DNA of 64,000 bases from Streptomyces sp. R21 (GCF_041051975.1 NZ_CP163435.1:9206501-9270500), one strand, 5' to 3'. Numbered from the stretch's first letter, positions 1-8,922 are shown. The notes: a model not told the origin generated them from the letters alone. Made by a program: numbers and translations.

Positions 1-102
1 GACCAGGTCGTCCTCATCCCCACCGAGCCGTCGGACGCCGCCGCGGCACTGCGCGACCTGCTGGTGCACGCCTCGGCAGAGGTGTCCTCCACGGGTCACT
101 GA
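1..102 (+). CDS. C-terminal end of an unidentified protein (partial)
   Basis: Frame 1 is open from the window edge to a TGA at 100-102 and encodes the last 33 residues of a protein (begins DQVVLIPTEP, ends EVSSTGH). Codon use is GC-rich at third positions like the neighbouring genes, so I take it as a real C-terminus. The fragment is too short to assign a family. The next gene starts 32 bp downstream on the same strand. Confidence 0.6.
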   Translation, partial: DQVVLIPTEPSDAAAALRDLLVHASAEVSSTGH

Positions 103-134
103 CGCAGGCCCTCTCCTCCCGCTACGGTCTCCGG

Positions 135-782
135 GTGACCGAACTCGACACCTCGCACGCCACCCGCGACGCCTACGACGCCATCGCCACCACCTACGCG
201 CAGATGTTCCACGGCTCCCTGGGCGACCGTCCTTTGGAGCGCGCCCTCCTCAGTGCCTTCGCGGAGCTGGTGCGGACGAACGGCGACGGTGCGGTCGCGG
301 ATCTCGGCTGCGGACCGGGTGACATCACCGCTCACCTCCACGGGCTGGGCCTGAATGCCTTCGGCGTCGACGCCTCCCCTGTGATGGTCGAGCTCGCTCG
401 CAAGGCCAACCCCGGGCTGCGCTTCGAGGTCGGTTCGATGGCCGCCCTGGACATCGAGGACGGCGCGCTCGGCGGGGTGCTCTCGCGATGGTCCGTCATC
501 CACACCCCGCCGCAGGACCTCCCCGCGATCCTGGCCGAGATCGCCCGGGTCCTGGCTCCCGGCGGGCAGGTGTTGATCGAATTCCCCGCCACCGACGGCC
601 CCCACCACGAGACGCAGTCCTACGACCACGCGGTGGTGACGGCCTACCGCTGGTCGCCCGATCGCTTCGCCGAGCTCCTGCGCGAGCAGGAACTGGCGGA
701 GTCGGCCCGCCTGGTGATCGAGCCGAAGCCCACTGACCGGCGGCAGTTCCGGGAAGTCCAGCTCCTCGCACACAAGGCGTAG
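135..782 (+). CDS. class I SAM-dependent methyltransferase
   Basis: The 215-residue protein has the class I methyltransferase fold. Motif I (ADLGCGPGDI) is near residues 55-64, followed by an acidic strand end (GVDASPVM, about 78-85) that would bind the ribose of S-adenosylmethionine, and SRWSVIHTPP at the motif IV position. It is a soluble cytoplasmic enzyme of the Methyltransf_11/25 type. The substrate cannot be read from the sequence. The GTG start is chosen because it begins 32 bp after the preceding stop and gives a normal N-terminus with the YDAIATTYAQMF segment often seen before motif I. Confidence 0.8.
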   Translation: MTELDTSHATRDAYDAIATTYAQMFHGSLGDRPLERALLSAFAELVRTNGDGAVADLGCGPGDITAHLHGLGLNAFGVDASPVMVELARKANPGLRFEVGSMAALDIEDGALGGVLSRWSVIHTPPQDLPAILAEIARVLAPGGQVLIEFPATDGPHHETQSYDHAVVTAYRWSPDRFAELLREQELAESARLVIEPKPTDRRQFREVQLLAHKA

Positions 783-838
783 ACCGAGAAGTCATTCACC
801 ATTAGCAGACCAACCACGGAAGTCCCGTCCAGCGCCCT

Positions 839-1480
839 CTACTTGATCGTGCCCGTCCAATGCGGGTCCTCGGCCCGTACGTCGTCTCCGATGTCGTTCC
901 GGCTGAAGGTGATGACCAGGGCGGTGCCGTACGTCTTGTCGAGGGCGCCGTCGTTGGTGAAAGTGCCGGTGTGGCCCGGGGCGATGCGGCCGCTCATGTA
1001 GCGCGAGCCTTTTTCCACGGTGAGTGCGGCCGGGGTGCCGCCGTTGGTGGCGCCCTCTTCCTCCTCGTAGACGTTTGCGAGGTCGAGCGGCCGCTTGGTG
1101 CCGTTGTAGATGTTCCAGGTCACGCGGTACGCGGTCTGATCGGCGTCCGGATGGTCGTCGTACTCGCCGAAGCGGGTGATCCTGCCGATGCTCCTGACGG
1201 TGATCTTCACGCCGTCGTCGTAGGCGAAGGTGTCGCCGAGGGCCAGTTCGGTGTCGGGCTGTTGGCCGGACGGTGTCGATGCGCTGCCGCATTGGTCGAT
1301 CCAGTCGGACTGCGACAACGTGGAGTCGGGTCCGCAGTCGGGCGTCTTCGGAGCCGTGCTCCTGGGCGTCTGGGTCCCTCGGTGGGGCGCGGTCTGTGTG
1401 GCCCGTTCGGCATGGCCCTGGCTGTCGTCGGAGCAGCCGGCGAGCGCGCCGGCGTGGGGGACCGGGGAGGGGGGATTCAT
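839..1480 (-). CDS. putative lipoprotein / secreted DUF4352-like protein
   Basis: From the ATG at 1480 the protein has 213 residues. LAGC near residues 13-16, followed by a Ser/Asp/Thr-rich stretch, looks like a lipobox. The C-terminal ~120 residues (GDTFAYDDGVKITVRSIGRI, then YRVTWNIYNGTKRPLDL) resemble the beta-sandwich of DUF4352/telokin-like extracellular proteins. What is odd is that the 12 residues before the cysteine contain no basic residues and only a weak hydrophobic run, so the signal peptide is abnormal; an upstream start or an N-terminal frameshift is possible. It is divergent from the tetR gene, sharing a 52-bp intergenic region that holds the palindromic operator, so it may belong to that regulon. 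Confidence 0.6.
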   Translation of the reverse strand: MNPPSPVPHAGALAGCSDDSQGHAERATQTAPHRGTQTPRSTAPKTPDCGPDSTLSQSDWIDQCGSASTPSGQQPDTELALGDTFAYDDGVKITVRSIGRITRFGEYDDHPDADQTAYRVTWNIYNGTKRPLDLANVYEEEEGATNGGTPAALTVEKGSRYMSGRIAPGHTGTFTNDGALDKTYGTALVITFSRNDIGDDVRAEDPHWTGTIK

Positions 1481-1508
1481 TTTCGCGGCTGCCGCCTGGT
1501 GAAAATAT

Positions 1509-1522
1509 ATAGACCGGTCTAT
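1509..1522. promoter_or_regulatory. perfect 14-bp palindrome, likely TetR operator
   Basis: ATAGACCGGTCTAT is a perfect inverted repeat placed 11 bp before the ATG of the tetR gene and 29 bp upstream of the divergent lipoprotein-like gene. The TAGACC/GGTCTA half-sites resemble those reported for LmrA/YxaF-type TetR repressors, the family to which the adjacent regulator appears to belong. Binding here would block transcription of tetR and of the overlapping downstream gene. Confidence 0.7.
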
Positions 1523-1532
1523 TGTTCTGGTC

Positions 1533-2153
1533 ATGGGTGAAACCAAGAGCGCCGAAACCAAAGGTGCCAGGACCAGCGCACGGCTGGCCGAGTCGATGCT
1601 CGAGCTGATTCAGGCCCGCGGATACAGCGGGACGGGGCTCAACACCGTCGTGGAGCATGCGGGCGCTCCCAAGGGGTCGTTGTACTTCCACTTTCCCGAA
1701 GGGAAGGAGGCGCTCGGGGAGAAGGCCATCGCGCTTGCTGCCGAGCGGTTCGGCTCGCTGGTGGCCGATTCGGCGCTGGAGTCCGGGACGCCGGGTGACG
1801 TGGTCCGCCGCGTGATCGACGTACTCGCCGGAATGCTCACCGACAGCGATTTCCAGCTCGGCTGCCCTGTCTCCGTCGTCACTCTGGAGATGGGTGCGCA
1901 CAGCGAGCGCCTGCGGAGCGCCTGCGCGGACGCCTTCGACACCTGGGTCACCGCCGTGGCCGACCACCTGGTCGCACACGGGCGTTCCCGTGCGCAGGCC
2001 CGCACGCTCGCGACGACCGTCGTCAGCACGGTCGAGGGCTCGGTCATCGTCTCGCGTGCCCAGCGGTCGGTGGAGCCGTTGCGCTGCGCCGCCGAAGTGC
2101 TCGCCGTGCTCTTGGATCAGTACGCCGCCCCGGCCCCCGAGGTGTCGTCGTGA
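1533..2153 (+). CDS. TetR family repressor, LmrA/YxaF type
   Basis: This 206-residue protein has an N-terminal TetR helix-turn-helix (about residues 15-60; RGYSGTGLNTVVEHAGAPKG, then SLYFHFPEGKEAL). The ligand domain contains GCPVSVVTLE near residue 110, typical of the LmrA/YxaF subgroup. The ATG start lies just downstream of a perfect palindrome, which suggests autoregulation. Its TGA overlaps the GTG of the next gene by four bases, so the two are probably translationally coupled and the downstream enzyme is the likely main target. The inducer is unknown. Confidence 0.85.
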   Translation: MGETKSAETKGARTSARLAESMLELIQARGYSGTGLNTVVEHAGAPKGSLYFHFPEGKEALGEKAIALAAERFGSLVADSALESGTPGDVVRRVIDVLAGMLTDSDFQLGCPVSVVTLEMGAHSERLRSACADAFDTWVTAVADHLVAHGRSRAQARTLATTVVSTVEGSVIVSRAQRSVEPLRCAAEVLAVLLDQYAAPAPEVSS

Positions 2154-3979
2154 ATGCCGCCGATCGGCACGCCCTGGTGTTCGGTGCGACCGGACTCATC
2201 GGGCGGCACCTGGTGCTCGCGCTGAACCGGGCCGGGGTGCGAGTGAGCACCGCCAACCGGAGTGATGAGGTGTATCTGCGGCTCGTCGACTGGCTGGCGG
2301 CGCACGGCTGCGACACCGCCCCCGCAGACCTCCGCGTCGACTTCGCGGCACCGTCGTTGCTCCATGGTGAAGCGGCCGGATGGGACGACGTCACCGAGAT
2401 ATACAACTGCGCCGGCGCCTACCGCTTCGGGATGTCGAGGGACGAAGCCCGTCGCGCCAACGTGGACAGCGTGCGCGCGATCGTCGTCCTCGCGTCAGGC
2501 CTGCGGCGGCTGCACCGACTGGTTCATGTCTCCGGATACCGGGTGGGCGGGCAGGATCCGGGGCAGGTTCCCTGGAACGATGAGCGGACACGGAAAACCT
2601 ACGAAGCCCTCGGGGCGTACGAGGCTTCCAAGGTGGAGGCGGACGCCGAACTCCAGGCGACCGCCGACCAGTTGGGCGTCCCCTGGTCCATCGTCAACCC
2701 GTCCAGTGTGATCGGTGACAGCGCCACCGGCGAGTCCGACCAGTACCTCGGCCTCGCGCAGAGCCTGAAGGAGATCTGGCACGGCACCATGGCGGCCCTG
2801 CCCGGCAACGCGCAGACGTTCGTTCCCGTGGTCCCCGTCGACCACCTCGCCCGCTTCATGACCCTCCTCCCGCCGGACCAGGCCACCGAGCGCGCGGCCT
2901 ATTGGGTGCTCGACGACGAGACGCCCGCACTGCCCGACCTGCTCGCACTCGTCGGACGGCATTACCAGGTCAAGGTCCCCCGGACGCGGATCCCTGTGTC
3001 CCTCGTGCGCCGTCTGCCCCGATGGCTGACCAAGGCCGATCCGGAGACCCTGACCTTCCTGTCGGGCGATCGCTACCCCACGGAGTCGGCGGTCGAGTTC
3101 GCCGACCGCCACAGCCTGCCCCTGCCGGACGGCATCACCTCGCTGCTCCGCTGGGCCGACCACCTGGCCGCGCACCGGTTCGGGGACGCCCCCGGCGGCA
3201 GGCGCCGCTTCACCGCACCCGCCGGTGTGCGGACGTTTGAGCTCGGCGATCCCGACGCCCCCACCGTGGTGTTCCCGGGCCTGCCGGTGAACGCCGACAC
3301 CTGGGCCCCGGTCCGCGAGGCGCTCGGCTCGGCCCGCGTCGTGGACCTCCCAGGGCTGGGCGCGAGCGGGGGAGACCGGGGCGACTGGCGGACATGGTCG
3401 ACCGCGCTGATCGCGGAGACCGGCGCCCGCCACCTGGTGGGTCACTCCATCGGTGCGGCCGCCGCGCTGGAAGCCGCCGGGGCCCGTCCCGACCTCGTGG
3501 AGCACCTGACGCTGGTCGCGCCGTTCTTCCTCCAGGCGCGAGCCGGGTTCATGTCGCGGTGGACGCCCCTGACCCGGTCGTATCTACGACGAGTTGGTCC
3601 CGAAGCGCTGTCGAAGCGGCTCACCGGCGGCGCGGCGCACGCGCAGGCACTCGCCTCAAGTACCGCCGATCTACGTCGAGATGACGTGGCGTCCCGCGCG
3701 GCCCGGCTTCTCGCCGAGGCGAGCGACGAGCAGTGGCGAACGGAGCTGCGCGCCGCCCTACGGCAATACCCGGGCCCAGTCCATGTGATCGTAGGAGCCG
3801 ACGATCCGCTCACCCCCGAAGCGCGCGCGCTCCTGGACAGCCTTCCGCAGGTCACGGTGACAGTCATCGCCGGTGCGGGCCATCATCCGCAACTGACTCA
3901 CCCGGGCGAACTCGCCGATGCCATAGCCGGGTTCACGGCCCGAACGCCTGATACCCGGTCCGCTGTGAAGCAGACCTGA
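2150..3979 (+). CDS. fusion: extended SDR (NAD-dependent epimerase-like) + alpha/beta hydrolase
   Basis: The 609-residue protein joins two enzymes. Residues ~1-330 form an extended short-chain dehydrogenase: nucleotide-binding GATGLIG at 12-18, a serine in HVSGYR and a YxxxK pair at Tyr157/Lys161. Residues ~360-600 form an alpha/beta hydrolase: nucleophile elbow GHSIG with Ser433, an acid in GADDPLTPEA, and the histidine in GAGHHPQLTHP, so the triad is complete. No signal peptide is present. The N-terminal half resembles reductases/epimerases acting on hydroxyl or CoA-bound substrates; the hydrolase could act on an ester of the same molecule. The GTG start overlaps the tetR stop. The real substrate is unknown. 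Confidence 0.75.
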   Translation: MNAADRHALVFGATGLIGRHLVLALNRAGVRVSTANRSDEVYLRLVDWLAAHGCDTAPADLRVDFAAPSLLHGEAAGWDDVTEIYNCAGAYRFGMSRDEARRANVDSVRAIVVLASGLRRLHRLVHVSGYRVGGQDPGQVPWNDERTRKTYEALGAYEASKVEADAELQATADQLGVPWSIVNPSSVIGDSATGESDQYLGLAQSLKEIWHGTMAALPGNAQTFVPVVPVDHLARFMTLLPPDQATERAAYWVLDDETPALPDLLALVGRHYQVKVPRTRIPVSLVRRLPRWLTKADPETLTFLSGDRYPTESAVEFADRHSLPLPDGITSLLRWADHLAAHRFGDAPGGRRRFTAPAGVRTFELGDPDAPTVVFPGLPVNADTWAPVREALGSARVVDLPGLGASGGDRGDWRTWSTALIAETGARHLVGHSIGAAAALEAAGARPDLVEHLTLVAPFFLQARAGFMSRWTPLTRSYLRRVGPEALSKRLTGGAAHAQALASSTADLRRDDVASRAARLLAEASDEQWRTELRAALRQYPGPVHVIVGADDPLTPEARALLDSLPQVTVTVIAGAGHHPQLTHPGELADAIAGFTARTPDTRSAVKQT

Positions 3980-3989
3980 ACCGACGCCC

Positions 3990-5132
3990 CTACTTCTTCA
4001 CGGCCCTCAGCACCACGAACTTCGCATCGCTCGCGACCAGTTCACTGTTCCCGAACAGGCGCCGCAGCTTGAGGTGGTAGCCGAGATGCCGGTTGCCGAT
4101 CACCCACAGCTCACCGCCCGGCCGCAGTACGCGGCGGGCGCCGGTGAACATGCGCCAGGCCGTGGCGTCCGTGGTCGACTGGTGGGAGTGGAAGGGCGGG
4201 TTGTTGAGGACGAGGTCGGCGCTCGCGGCGGGGATGTCCGCCAGGCCGTCGCCGACGCGGAACTCGGCGGCGCCCTCGGCGTTCGCCCGGTACGTCGCCT
4301 CCGCCGAGGCCACCGCCTGGTAGGACTCGTCCACGAACAGCAGCTCGGCCTCCGGATTGGCCAGCGCCACCGCCGTACCGACGACCCCGTTGCCGCAGCC
4401 GAGATCGACGACGCGCTCGGCGCCCCGGCTGCGCGGAAGGTGCTGGAGGAGGAAGCGGGTGCCGATGTCGAGACGGTCGGCGCAGAAGACCCCCGCGTGG
4501 TTGGTGACGGTCCGGCCGGAGACCTGGCCGATGCCGTCGGGGAGGTCGTAGCGGTACGGCCATGGGTTGGCGCCCCGGGTGAGGGCCGGGTCCGGCGTGC
4601 AGAAGATGAGCCGGGCCTTCTTCTCGGCCAGCGAGGTGCGGGTCGGACCGAGGATCCGCTCGAACAGGTTCAGCGTGGAGGTGTGGATCTCCTTGACCAT
4701 CCCGGTGCCGACGACGACCGTGCCCTCGTGCACGCCGGGCGCCAGCCGGTGCAGCTGGTCCTCCAGCAGGGCCAGGCTCTTCGGCACGCGGACCAGCAGC
4801 ACGTCGATACGGTCGGGAGGCGTGTCCTGTGTGGTGAGGAGCCGTACGGCCGACTCGTCCGCGCCGCCCCGGGCGAGGTTCGCGAGCGTCGCCTCGCGGG
4901 CGAGGAACGAGTCGGTGATCTGCGTCGGCCGGTGCGCCGACAGTGCGGTGGTGAGGGCGCCCCAGCGGTCGCCGACCACCACGACCGCCCCGGACAGCGA
5001 GGTGCCGCTCTCCGCGAGGTGCCGCAGCAGATAGGTGTCCGCCGCGTCCCAGGCACGCAGCCGGTCGCGGGGGTCCTCGGGGTAGCGGGTGAGCGCGTAC
5101 GCGCCCCAGGGGGTGGTCATACCGTCGTTCAT
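3990..5132 (-). CDS. RlmG/RsmC-type rRNA guanine-N2 methyltransferase
   Basis: The 380-residue protein matches the length of RlmG-type enzymes. The N-terminal half is the divergent non-catalytic MTS-like copy. The C-terminal half carries motif I VDLGCGNGVVG (about 245-255) and motif IV NNPPF (about 312-316), the signature of N-methylation of exocyclic amino groups in nucleic acids. It should methylate a guanine N2 in rRNA using S-adenosylmethionine. Start is the ATG at 5132, with a second in-frame ATG four codons later. It is convergent with the fusion gene (10-bp gap) and divergent from alkB. RlmG and RsmC cannot be told apart safely by eye. Confidence 0.75.
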   Translation of the reverse strand: MNDGMTTPWGAYALTRYPEDPRDRLRAWDAADTYLLRHLAESGTSLSGAVVVVGDRWGALTTALSAHRPTQITDSFLAREATLANLARGGADESAVRLLTTQDTPPDRIDVLLVRVPKSLALLEDQLHRLAPGVHEGTVVVGTGMVKEIHTSTLNLFERILGPTRTSLAEKKARLIFCTPDPALTRGANPWPYRYDLPDGIGQVSGRTVTNHAGVFCADRLDIGTRFLLQHLPRSRGAERVVDLGCGNGVVGTAVALANPEAELLFVDESYQAVASAEATYRANAEGAAEFRVGDGLADIPAASADLVLNNPPFHSHQSTTDATAWRMFTGARRVLRPGGELWVIGNRHLGYHLKLRRLFGNSELVASDAKFVVLRAVKK

Positions 5133-5220
5133 CGTGCGTCCAGGCTAGCCGAGCCGCAGCTCAGGACTGTCAGCACCGCTCAGGGAGGACGGATCGGCGG
5201 GATGCGCGAGGATGGCCTTC

Positions 5221-5871
5221 ATGGACAGTGAGCTGTTTCCGCGCGGCCGGACGGAGGTCGCGCCGGACGCCGTACACCTGCCGGACTGGTTCGACGCCGA
5301 GCGCCAGGAAAAGCTCCTGGAGGCCTGCCGGGCATGGGCCCGCCCACCGGCCGGCCTGCGCACGGTCCGCACCCCTGGCGGCGGCACGATGACCGCCCGA
5401 CAGGTGTGCCTGGGCTGGCACTGGTATCCGTACGGCTACGCGCGCACCGTCGTCGACGGCGAAGACGCCCCCGTGAAACCGTTCCCCGCCTGGCTGGGCG
5501 AGCTGGGCCGCAGCGCGGTCGCCGACGCCCTCGGTGAGGAGGCCGCCACGGCAGCCGCGTACGACATCGCCCTGATCAACTTCTACGCCGGCGACGCCCG
5601 TATGGGCATGCACCGCGACAGCGACGAGAAGTCGGACGCGCCGGTGGTGTCCCTGAGCCTCGGCGACACCTGCGTCTTCCGGTTCGGGAACACCGAGTCG
5701 CGGACGCGGCCGTACACGGATGTGGAGCTGCGCAGCGGAGACCTGTTCGTGTTCGGGGGCGCGTCGCGGCTGGCGTACCACGGCGTACCGCGAGTACGTG
5801 CGGGCACGGCGCCGCCCGGACTCGGCCTGACAGGGCGCCTGAACATCACCCTGCGGGTCAGCGGCCTGTAG
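5221..5871 (+). CDS. alkB: AlkB family 2-oxoglutarate/Fe(II)-dependent dioxygenase
   Basis: This 216-residue protein is an AlkB-type DNA/RNA repair dioxygenase that oxidatively removes alkyl groups from bases. The iron ligands are visible as HRD (His131, Asp133) and a distal His187 in LAYHGV; the 2-oxoglutarate-binding arginine lies in the C-terminal NITLRVS. INFYAGDARMGMHRDSDE is the characteristic block before the metal site. I prefer the ATG at 5221 because a GAGG Shine-Dalgarno lies nine bases upstream, whereas the ATG at 5212 directly abuts that site. Confidence 0.88.
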   Translation: MDSELFPRGRTEVAPDAVHLPDWFDAERQEKLLEACRAWARPPAGLRTVRTPGGGTMTARQVCLGWHWYPYGYARTVVDGEDAPVKPFPAWLGELGRSAVADALGEEAATAAAYDIALINFYAGDARMGMHRDSDEKSDAPVVSLSLGDTCVFRFGNTESRTRPYTDVELRSGDLFVFGGASRLAYHGVPRVRAGTAPPGLGLTGRLNITLRVSGL

Positions 5872-5908
5872 GTTGGAAGGTCCGACCGGAGGTCAATCCC
5901 CGTCTCTG

Positions 5909-6076
5909 TCAGGCGACTTGTGCGGTCTGGGTGATCGCCGAGGGGGTGAACGTCCCCGCGCCGGGCGGATCGGTGAGGCGGACGCGGTGCTGCGGTGCGG
6001 TGCCGTCGGTTCCCCGGAGCTCAAGTTGCGTACGGACGGGGAGGGTTGGCGCTATCGCGACTAGGAACACGTGCAC
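5909..6076 (-). pseudogene. possible decayed C-terminal coding remnant
   Basis: The 435-bp stretch between alkB and the ROK gene has no intact gene I can support. On the minus strand, the last ~55 codons before the TGA at 5909 have strongly GC-biased third positions and read as a plausible protein end (finishing TFTPSAITQTAQVA). Upstream of about 6076 the frame becomes Arg/Gly-rich and shadow-like, with no credible start or ribosome-binding site. I read it as the tail of a gene whose front has been lost; the family is not recognised. Confidence 0.25.
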
Positions 6077-6306
6077 CCTACGTGCGCGGTGCTCGCCAAC
6101 CGCCGCGAGGGCAGCCTCACGTTCAGGCACCTGACCTCCTCCCGGTGTCTGGCGCCTTGCCTCGCTCTCCCCATCCCCTGGCACCCCAACCGCCCGAGCC
6201 CTGGCTCGCGACCTGGTGACCGACACCCTGGCGACGAGCCACCACCTCCGCCTCCCTCCCTGCCGGGTAGGACACCAACCATCCGGATCATGGGAGACTC
6301 GCCCTC

Positions 6307-7566
6307 ATGAACGGCAAGGCGGGCCCCCGGGCGACGGGGGAAGGGACCACGGGCTCGACGGGGACCACGCGGACGCGGCTGGACCGAGGGCGCGGTGCGC
6401 TCGGGCCGGCTTTGGAACTCGTGCATACCGGACGTGCGCCGACGCGTGCCGTACTCACCGCCGAGCTGGGGGTCACCCGGGCGACGGCGGGCGCGGTGGC
6501 CGCGGAGCTGGAGGCGCTGGGGCTGATCCGGGTGGACGCGCGGCCCGCGGCGGCGGCCGGTTCGCAGGGGCGGCCCTCGCACCGGCTGGAGGTCGCCGAG
6601 GACGGCCCGGTGGCGCTGGCCGCGCAGGTGCACGCCGATGGCTTCCGTGCCGCTCTGGTCGGACTGGGCGGCCGTATCGTCGCCACCGCGCCGGGTTGCG
6701 AGACGGTCGACGCCGATCCGGCGAAAGTGCTGGGCTCGGTCGTCGAGGCCGGTGCCGAGCTGCTGCGCGAGACCGGGCGGCGGTGTGTGGGCGCCGGGCT
6801 CGCCGTGCCGTCAGCGGTCGCCGAACCGGAGGGGCTCGCCCTCAACCCGCTGCACCTTGCCTGGCCCGCAGGCGCGCCGGTGCGTCAGATCTTCGCCGAG
6901 CGGGTGCGCGCGGCCGGCATCACGGGGCCCGCGTTCGCGGCCAACGACGTCAACCTCGCCGCGCTCGCAGAGCACCGCCACGGGGCCGGGCGCGGCGCCC
7001 GTGACCTGCTGTGCGTGGCGACCGGACACCGGGGCGTCGGCGGCGCCCTCGTCCTCGACGGGCGGCTGCACACGGGCAGTTCGGGGCTCGCCCTCGAAGT
7101 CGGGCACCTCACCGTCAACCCCGAGGGGCGCCCCTGCTACTGCGGCAGCCGCGGCTGCCTCGACGTCGAGGCGGACCCGCTGGCGTTCCTCACCGCGGCC
7201 GGCCGCGAGCCCGGGCCGGTGGTGTCGCTGCTTCAGCAGGCCAACGACCTGATCCGCAGCCAGTACGCCGACCCGGTCGTCCGTACGGCAGTGGAGGCGC
7301 TGATCGACCGCCTGGGACTGGGACTTGCGGGACTGGTCAACATCCTCAACCCGGACCGGATCATCCTCGGCGGCCTGCACCGCACCCTGCTCGACACCGA
7401 TCCGGACCGGCTGAGGGCCGTCGTCGCCGACCGCAGCCTGTGGGGGCAGAGCGGCGGCGTACCGATCCTCGCCTGCACCCTGGACCACAACAGCCTTGTG
7501 GGGGCAGCTGAGTTGGCGTGGCAGCCGGTGCTCGACGACCCGCTGGCGGCGCTGGCACCGGTCTAG
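6307..7566 (+). CDS. ROK family transcriptional regulator / sugar kinase-like
   Basis: The 419-residue protein has an N-terminal winged helix-turn-helix (about residues 30-80; TRAVLTAELGVTRATAGAVA) followed by a ROK sugar-kinase fold. The zinc-binding motif CYCGSRGCLDVEAD is near 275-290 and the ANDVNLAALAEH block near 215-226 retains the aspartate that acts in ROK kinases. Such proteins (NagC, XylR type) usually repress sugar uptake or catabolic genes and respond to a sugar or sugar phosphate. No sugar operon is adjacent, so its targets are probably elsewhere. GGGAG lies seven bases before the ATG. Confidence 0.85.
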   Translation: MNGKAGPRATGEGTTGSTGTTRTRLDRGRGALGPALELVHTGRAPTRAVLTAELGVTRATAGAVAAELEALGLIRVDARPAAAAGSQGRPSHRLEVAEDGPVALAAQVHADGFRAALVGLGGRIVATAPGCETVDADPAKVLGSVVEAGAELLRETGRRCVGAGLAVPSAVAEPEGLALNPLHLAWPAGAPVRQIFAERVRAAGITGPAFAANDVNLAALAEHRHGAGRGARDLLCVATGHRGVGGALVLDGRLHTGSSGLALEVGHLTVNPEGRPCYCGSRGCLDVEADPLAFLTAAGREPGPVVSLLQQANDLIRSQYADPVVRTAVEALIDRLGLGLAGLVNILNPDRIILGGLHRTLLDTDPDRLRAVVADRSLWGQSGGVPILACTLDHNSLVGAAELAWQPVLDDPLAALAPV

Positions 7567-7662
7567 ACGGAGTCTGGCAGCCAGTCTGCGTGCAGAGTCA
7601 ACAGCCCTTCGTGGCCGTCCGGTTCGGCGACCACGCCGTCGACCGCGCGCTCAGCACGGCGG

Positions 7663-8922
7663 TCAGAACCAGTGCAGGCAGTGCGGGGAGCGCTCGGCAC
7701 GGAAGAGGGCGTCGGCGAGGGTGGCGGCGCCCGGGCGGTGGGCCCGTATGTGTCCGGCGCGCACGAGCGTGCTCGGGGTGGTGCCGCCGAGGTAGATCGA
7801 ACCGAGGTCGCTCACGTCCAGGGAAAGGTCGGGTTCCCGGTCCGTAGGGACGCACTCGGCCTTGCTGTCCCGGACGCTCAGCAGGTAGCGGCCGTGTTCG
7901 CCGAGGAACGGGTCGTCGACGTCGAGGACGAGCTCGCCGTCCGTGAACCAGCCGCGCGCGGTCAGCGCACGCGGGACGTCCAGCAGCCGCACCCAGAGCC
8001 AGTCCATGTCGTTGCTCACCTGACCGGCGCGGAAGTCCGCAAGCTGCCAGCGCAGCGGGTGATCGGGCGGGAAGTGCTTGAACACGACCTGACTGACCAG
8101 GTCGTGTCCGAGCACGAACCGGGCCAGAGCCGTCGAGACGGCGTCGTCGATGGCGATGGTCTCGTCGACCGTCAAGGTGTTGGGGTCGTCGATCGAGTAG
8201 CTGGCGTAGCCGTCCGGCACGCCGTCGGCGTCGCGGTGCACGGCGACGTAGCGCGGCGCGGTGGAGACCGGGGGCTGCCCCGCGCCCAGGGCCCACCAGC
8301 GGTGTGGCCGGGACAGCGCACCGGGCTGTGCGCGGCGGTACCGGTCGTAGACCTCTTCCAGGATCTCGCCGCACTCGGCCCGCCGTAGCACCTCGACCCA
8401 ACCGGTGTCCGAACCGGTGTCCGAACCGGTGTCCGAACCGGTCGCCCCCACGGCGGCCGTGCCATGCGCCCGGGGAAGGGTGAAGGCGGCCTGGTGGCGC
8501 GGCACCGTCAGCCGCTGCGTGTAGGTCGCCGGTCCGTAGCCGAACCTGCGGTAGATCAGGGCCTCGGAGGCCAGCAGCACGGAGAGGAACTCCCCTCGGG
8601 CGCGCAGTTCGTTGAGCTGGTGCCGCATCATCGTGCGGAGCACGCCCTGGCGTCGGTGCGAGGGCAGGACGCCGACGACGGTCACCCCGGCGGCCGGGAC
8701 GAGGACCTCGCCGGGCAGAGTGAGCTCGAAGGAGTACGCACCGGCGGTACCCACGGGCCGCCCGTCCTCCGTGATGGCGAGCAGACCGCGGTCCATTTCG
8801 AGTGCCGACCACCAGACCCCGCCGCCGTCCTCGGCCGGGGTTTTAGGGAAGCGCCCGAACGCGGCATGGAGTGTGTTGACGAAGACGTCGAAGTCCTGGT
8901 CGGTCGTGGAACGGATCTCCAT
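7663..8922 (-). CDS. Eis-like GNAT N-acetyltransferase
   Basis: This is a 419-residue protein with the Eis architecture: N-terminal GNAT domain (acetyl-CoA loop VLPSHRRQGVLRTMMRHQL, about 84-102), a second degenerate GNAT domain and a C-terminal sterol-carrier-like domain. It ends ...CLHWF; in mycobacterial Eis the carboxylate of a C-terminal Phe takes part in catalysis. Family members acetylate lysines or aminoglycosides at several amines. The start ATG at 8922 has GGGGAGG eleven bases upstream; longer in-frame starts lack one. A four-residue repeat (TGSD) x3 interrupts the protein near residues 160-173. Confidence 0.82.
   Translation of the reverse strand: MEIRSTTDQDFDVFVNTLHAAFGRFPKTPAEDGGGVWWSALEMDRGLLAITEDGRPVGTAGAYSFELTLPGEVLVPAAGVTVVGVLPSHRRQGVLRTMMRHQLNELRARGEFLSVLLASEALIYRRFGYGPATYTQRLTVPRHQAAFTLPRAHGTAAVGATGSDTGSDTGSDTGWVEVLRRAECGEILEEVYDRYRRAQPGALSRPHRWWALGAGQPPVSTAPRYVAVHRDADGVPDGYASYSIDDPNTLTVDETIAIDDAVSTALARFVLGHDLVSQVVFKHFPPDHPLRWQLADFRAGQVSNDMDWLWVRLLDVPRALTARGWFTDGELVLDVDDPFLGEHGRYLLSVRDSKAECVPTDREPDLSLDVSDLGSIYLGGTTPSTLVRAGHIRAHRPGAATLADALFRAERSPHCLHWF
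8400..8442. repeat. 12-bp in-frame tandem repeat inside the Eis-like gene
   Basis: The unit GAACCGGTGTCC repeats about 3.6 times without interruption. On the coding (minus) strand it encodes alternating Thr-Gly-Ser-Asp. Because the unit is four codons, copy-number change by replication slippage would lengthen or shorten a surface loop between the two GNAT domains without a frameshift. Confidence 0.9.

Noticed and set aside
7561..7600. Possible repeat around the ROK stop codon
   Set aside because: Recurrent GTCTG at 12-14 bp spacing is too short and irregular to claim a duplication like those at 51-57 kb.
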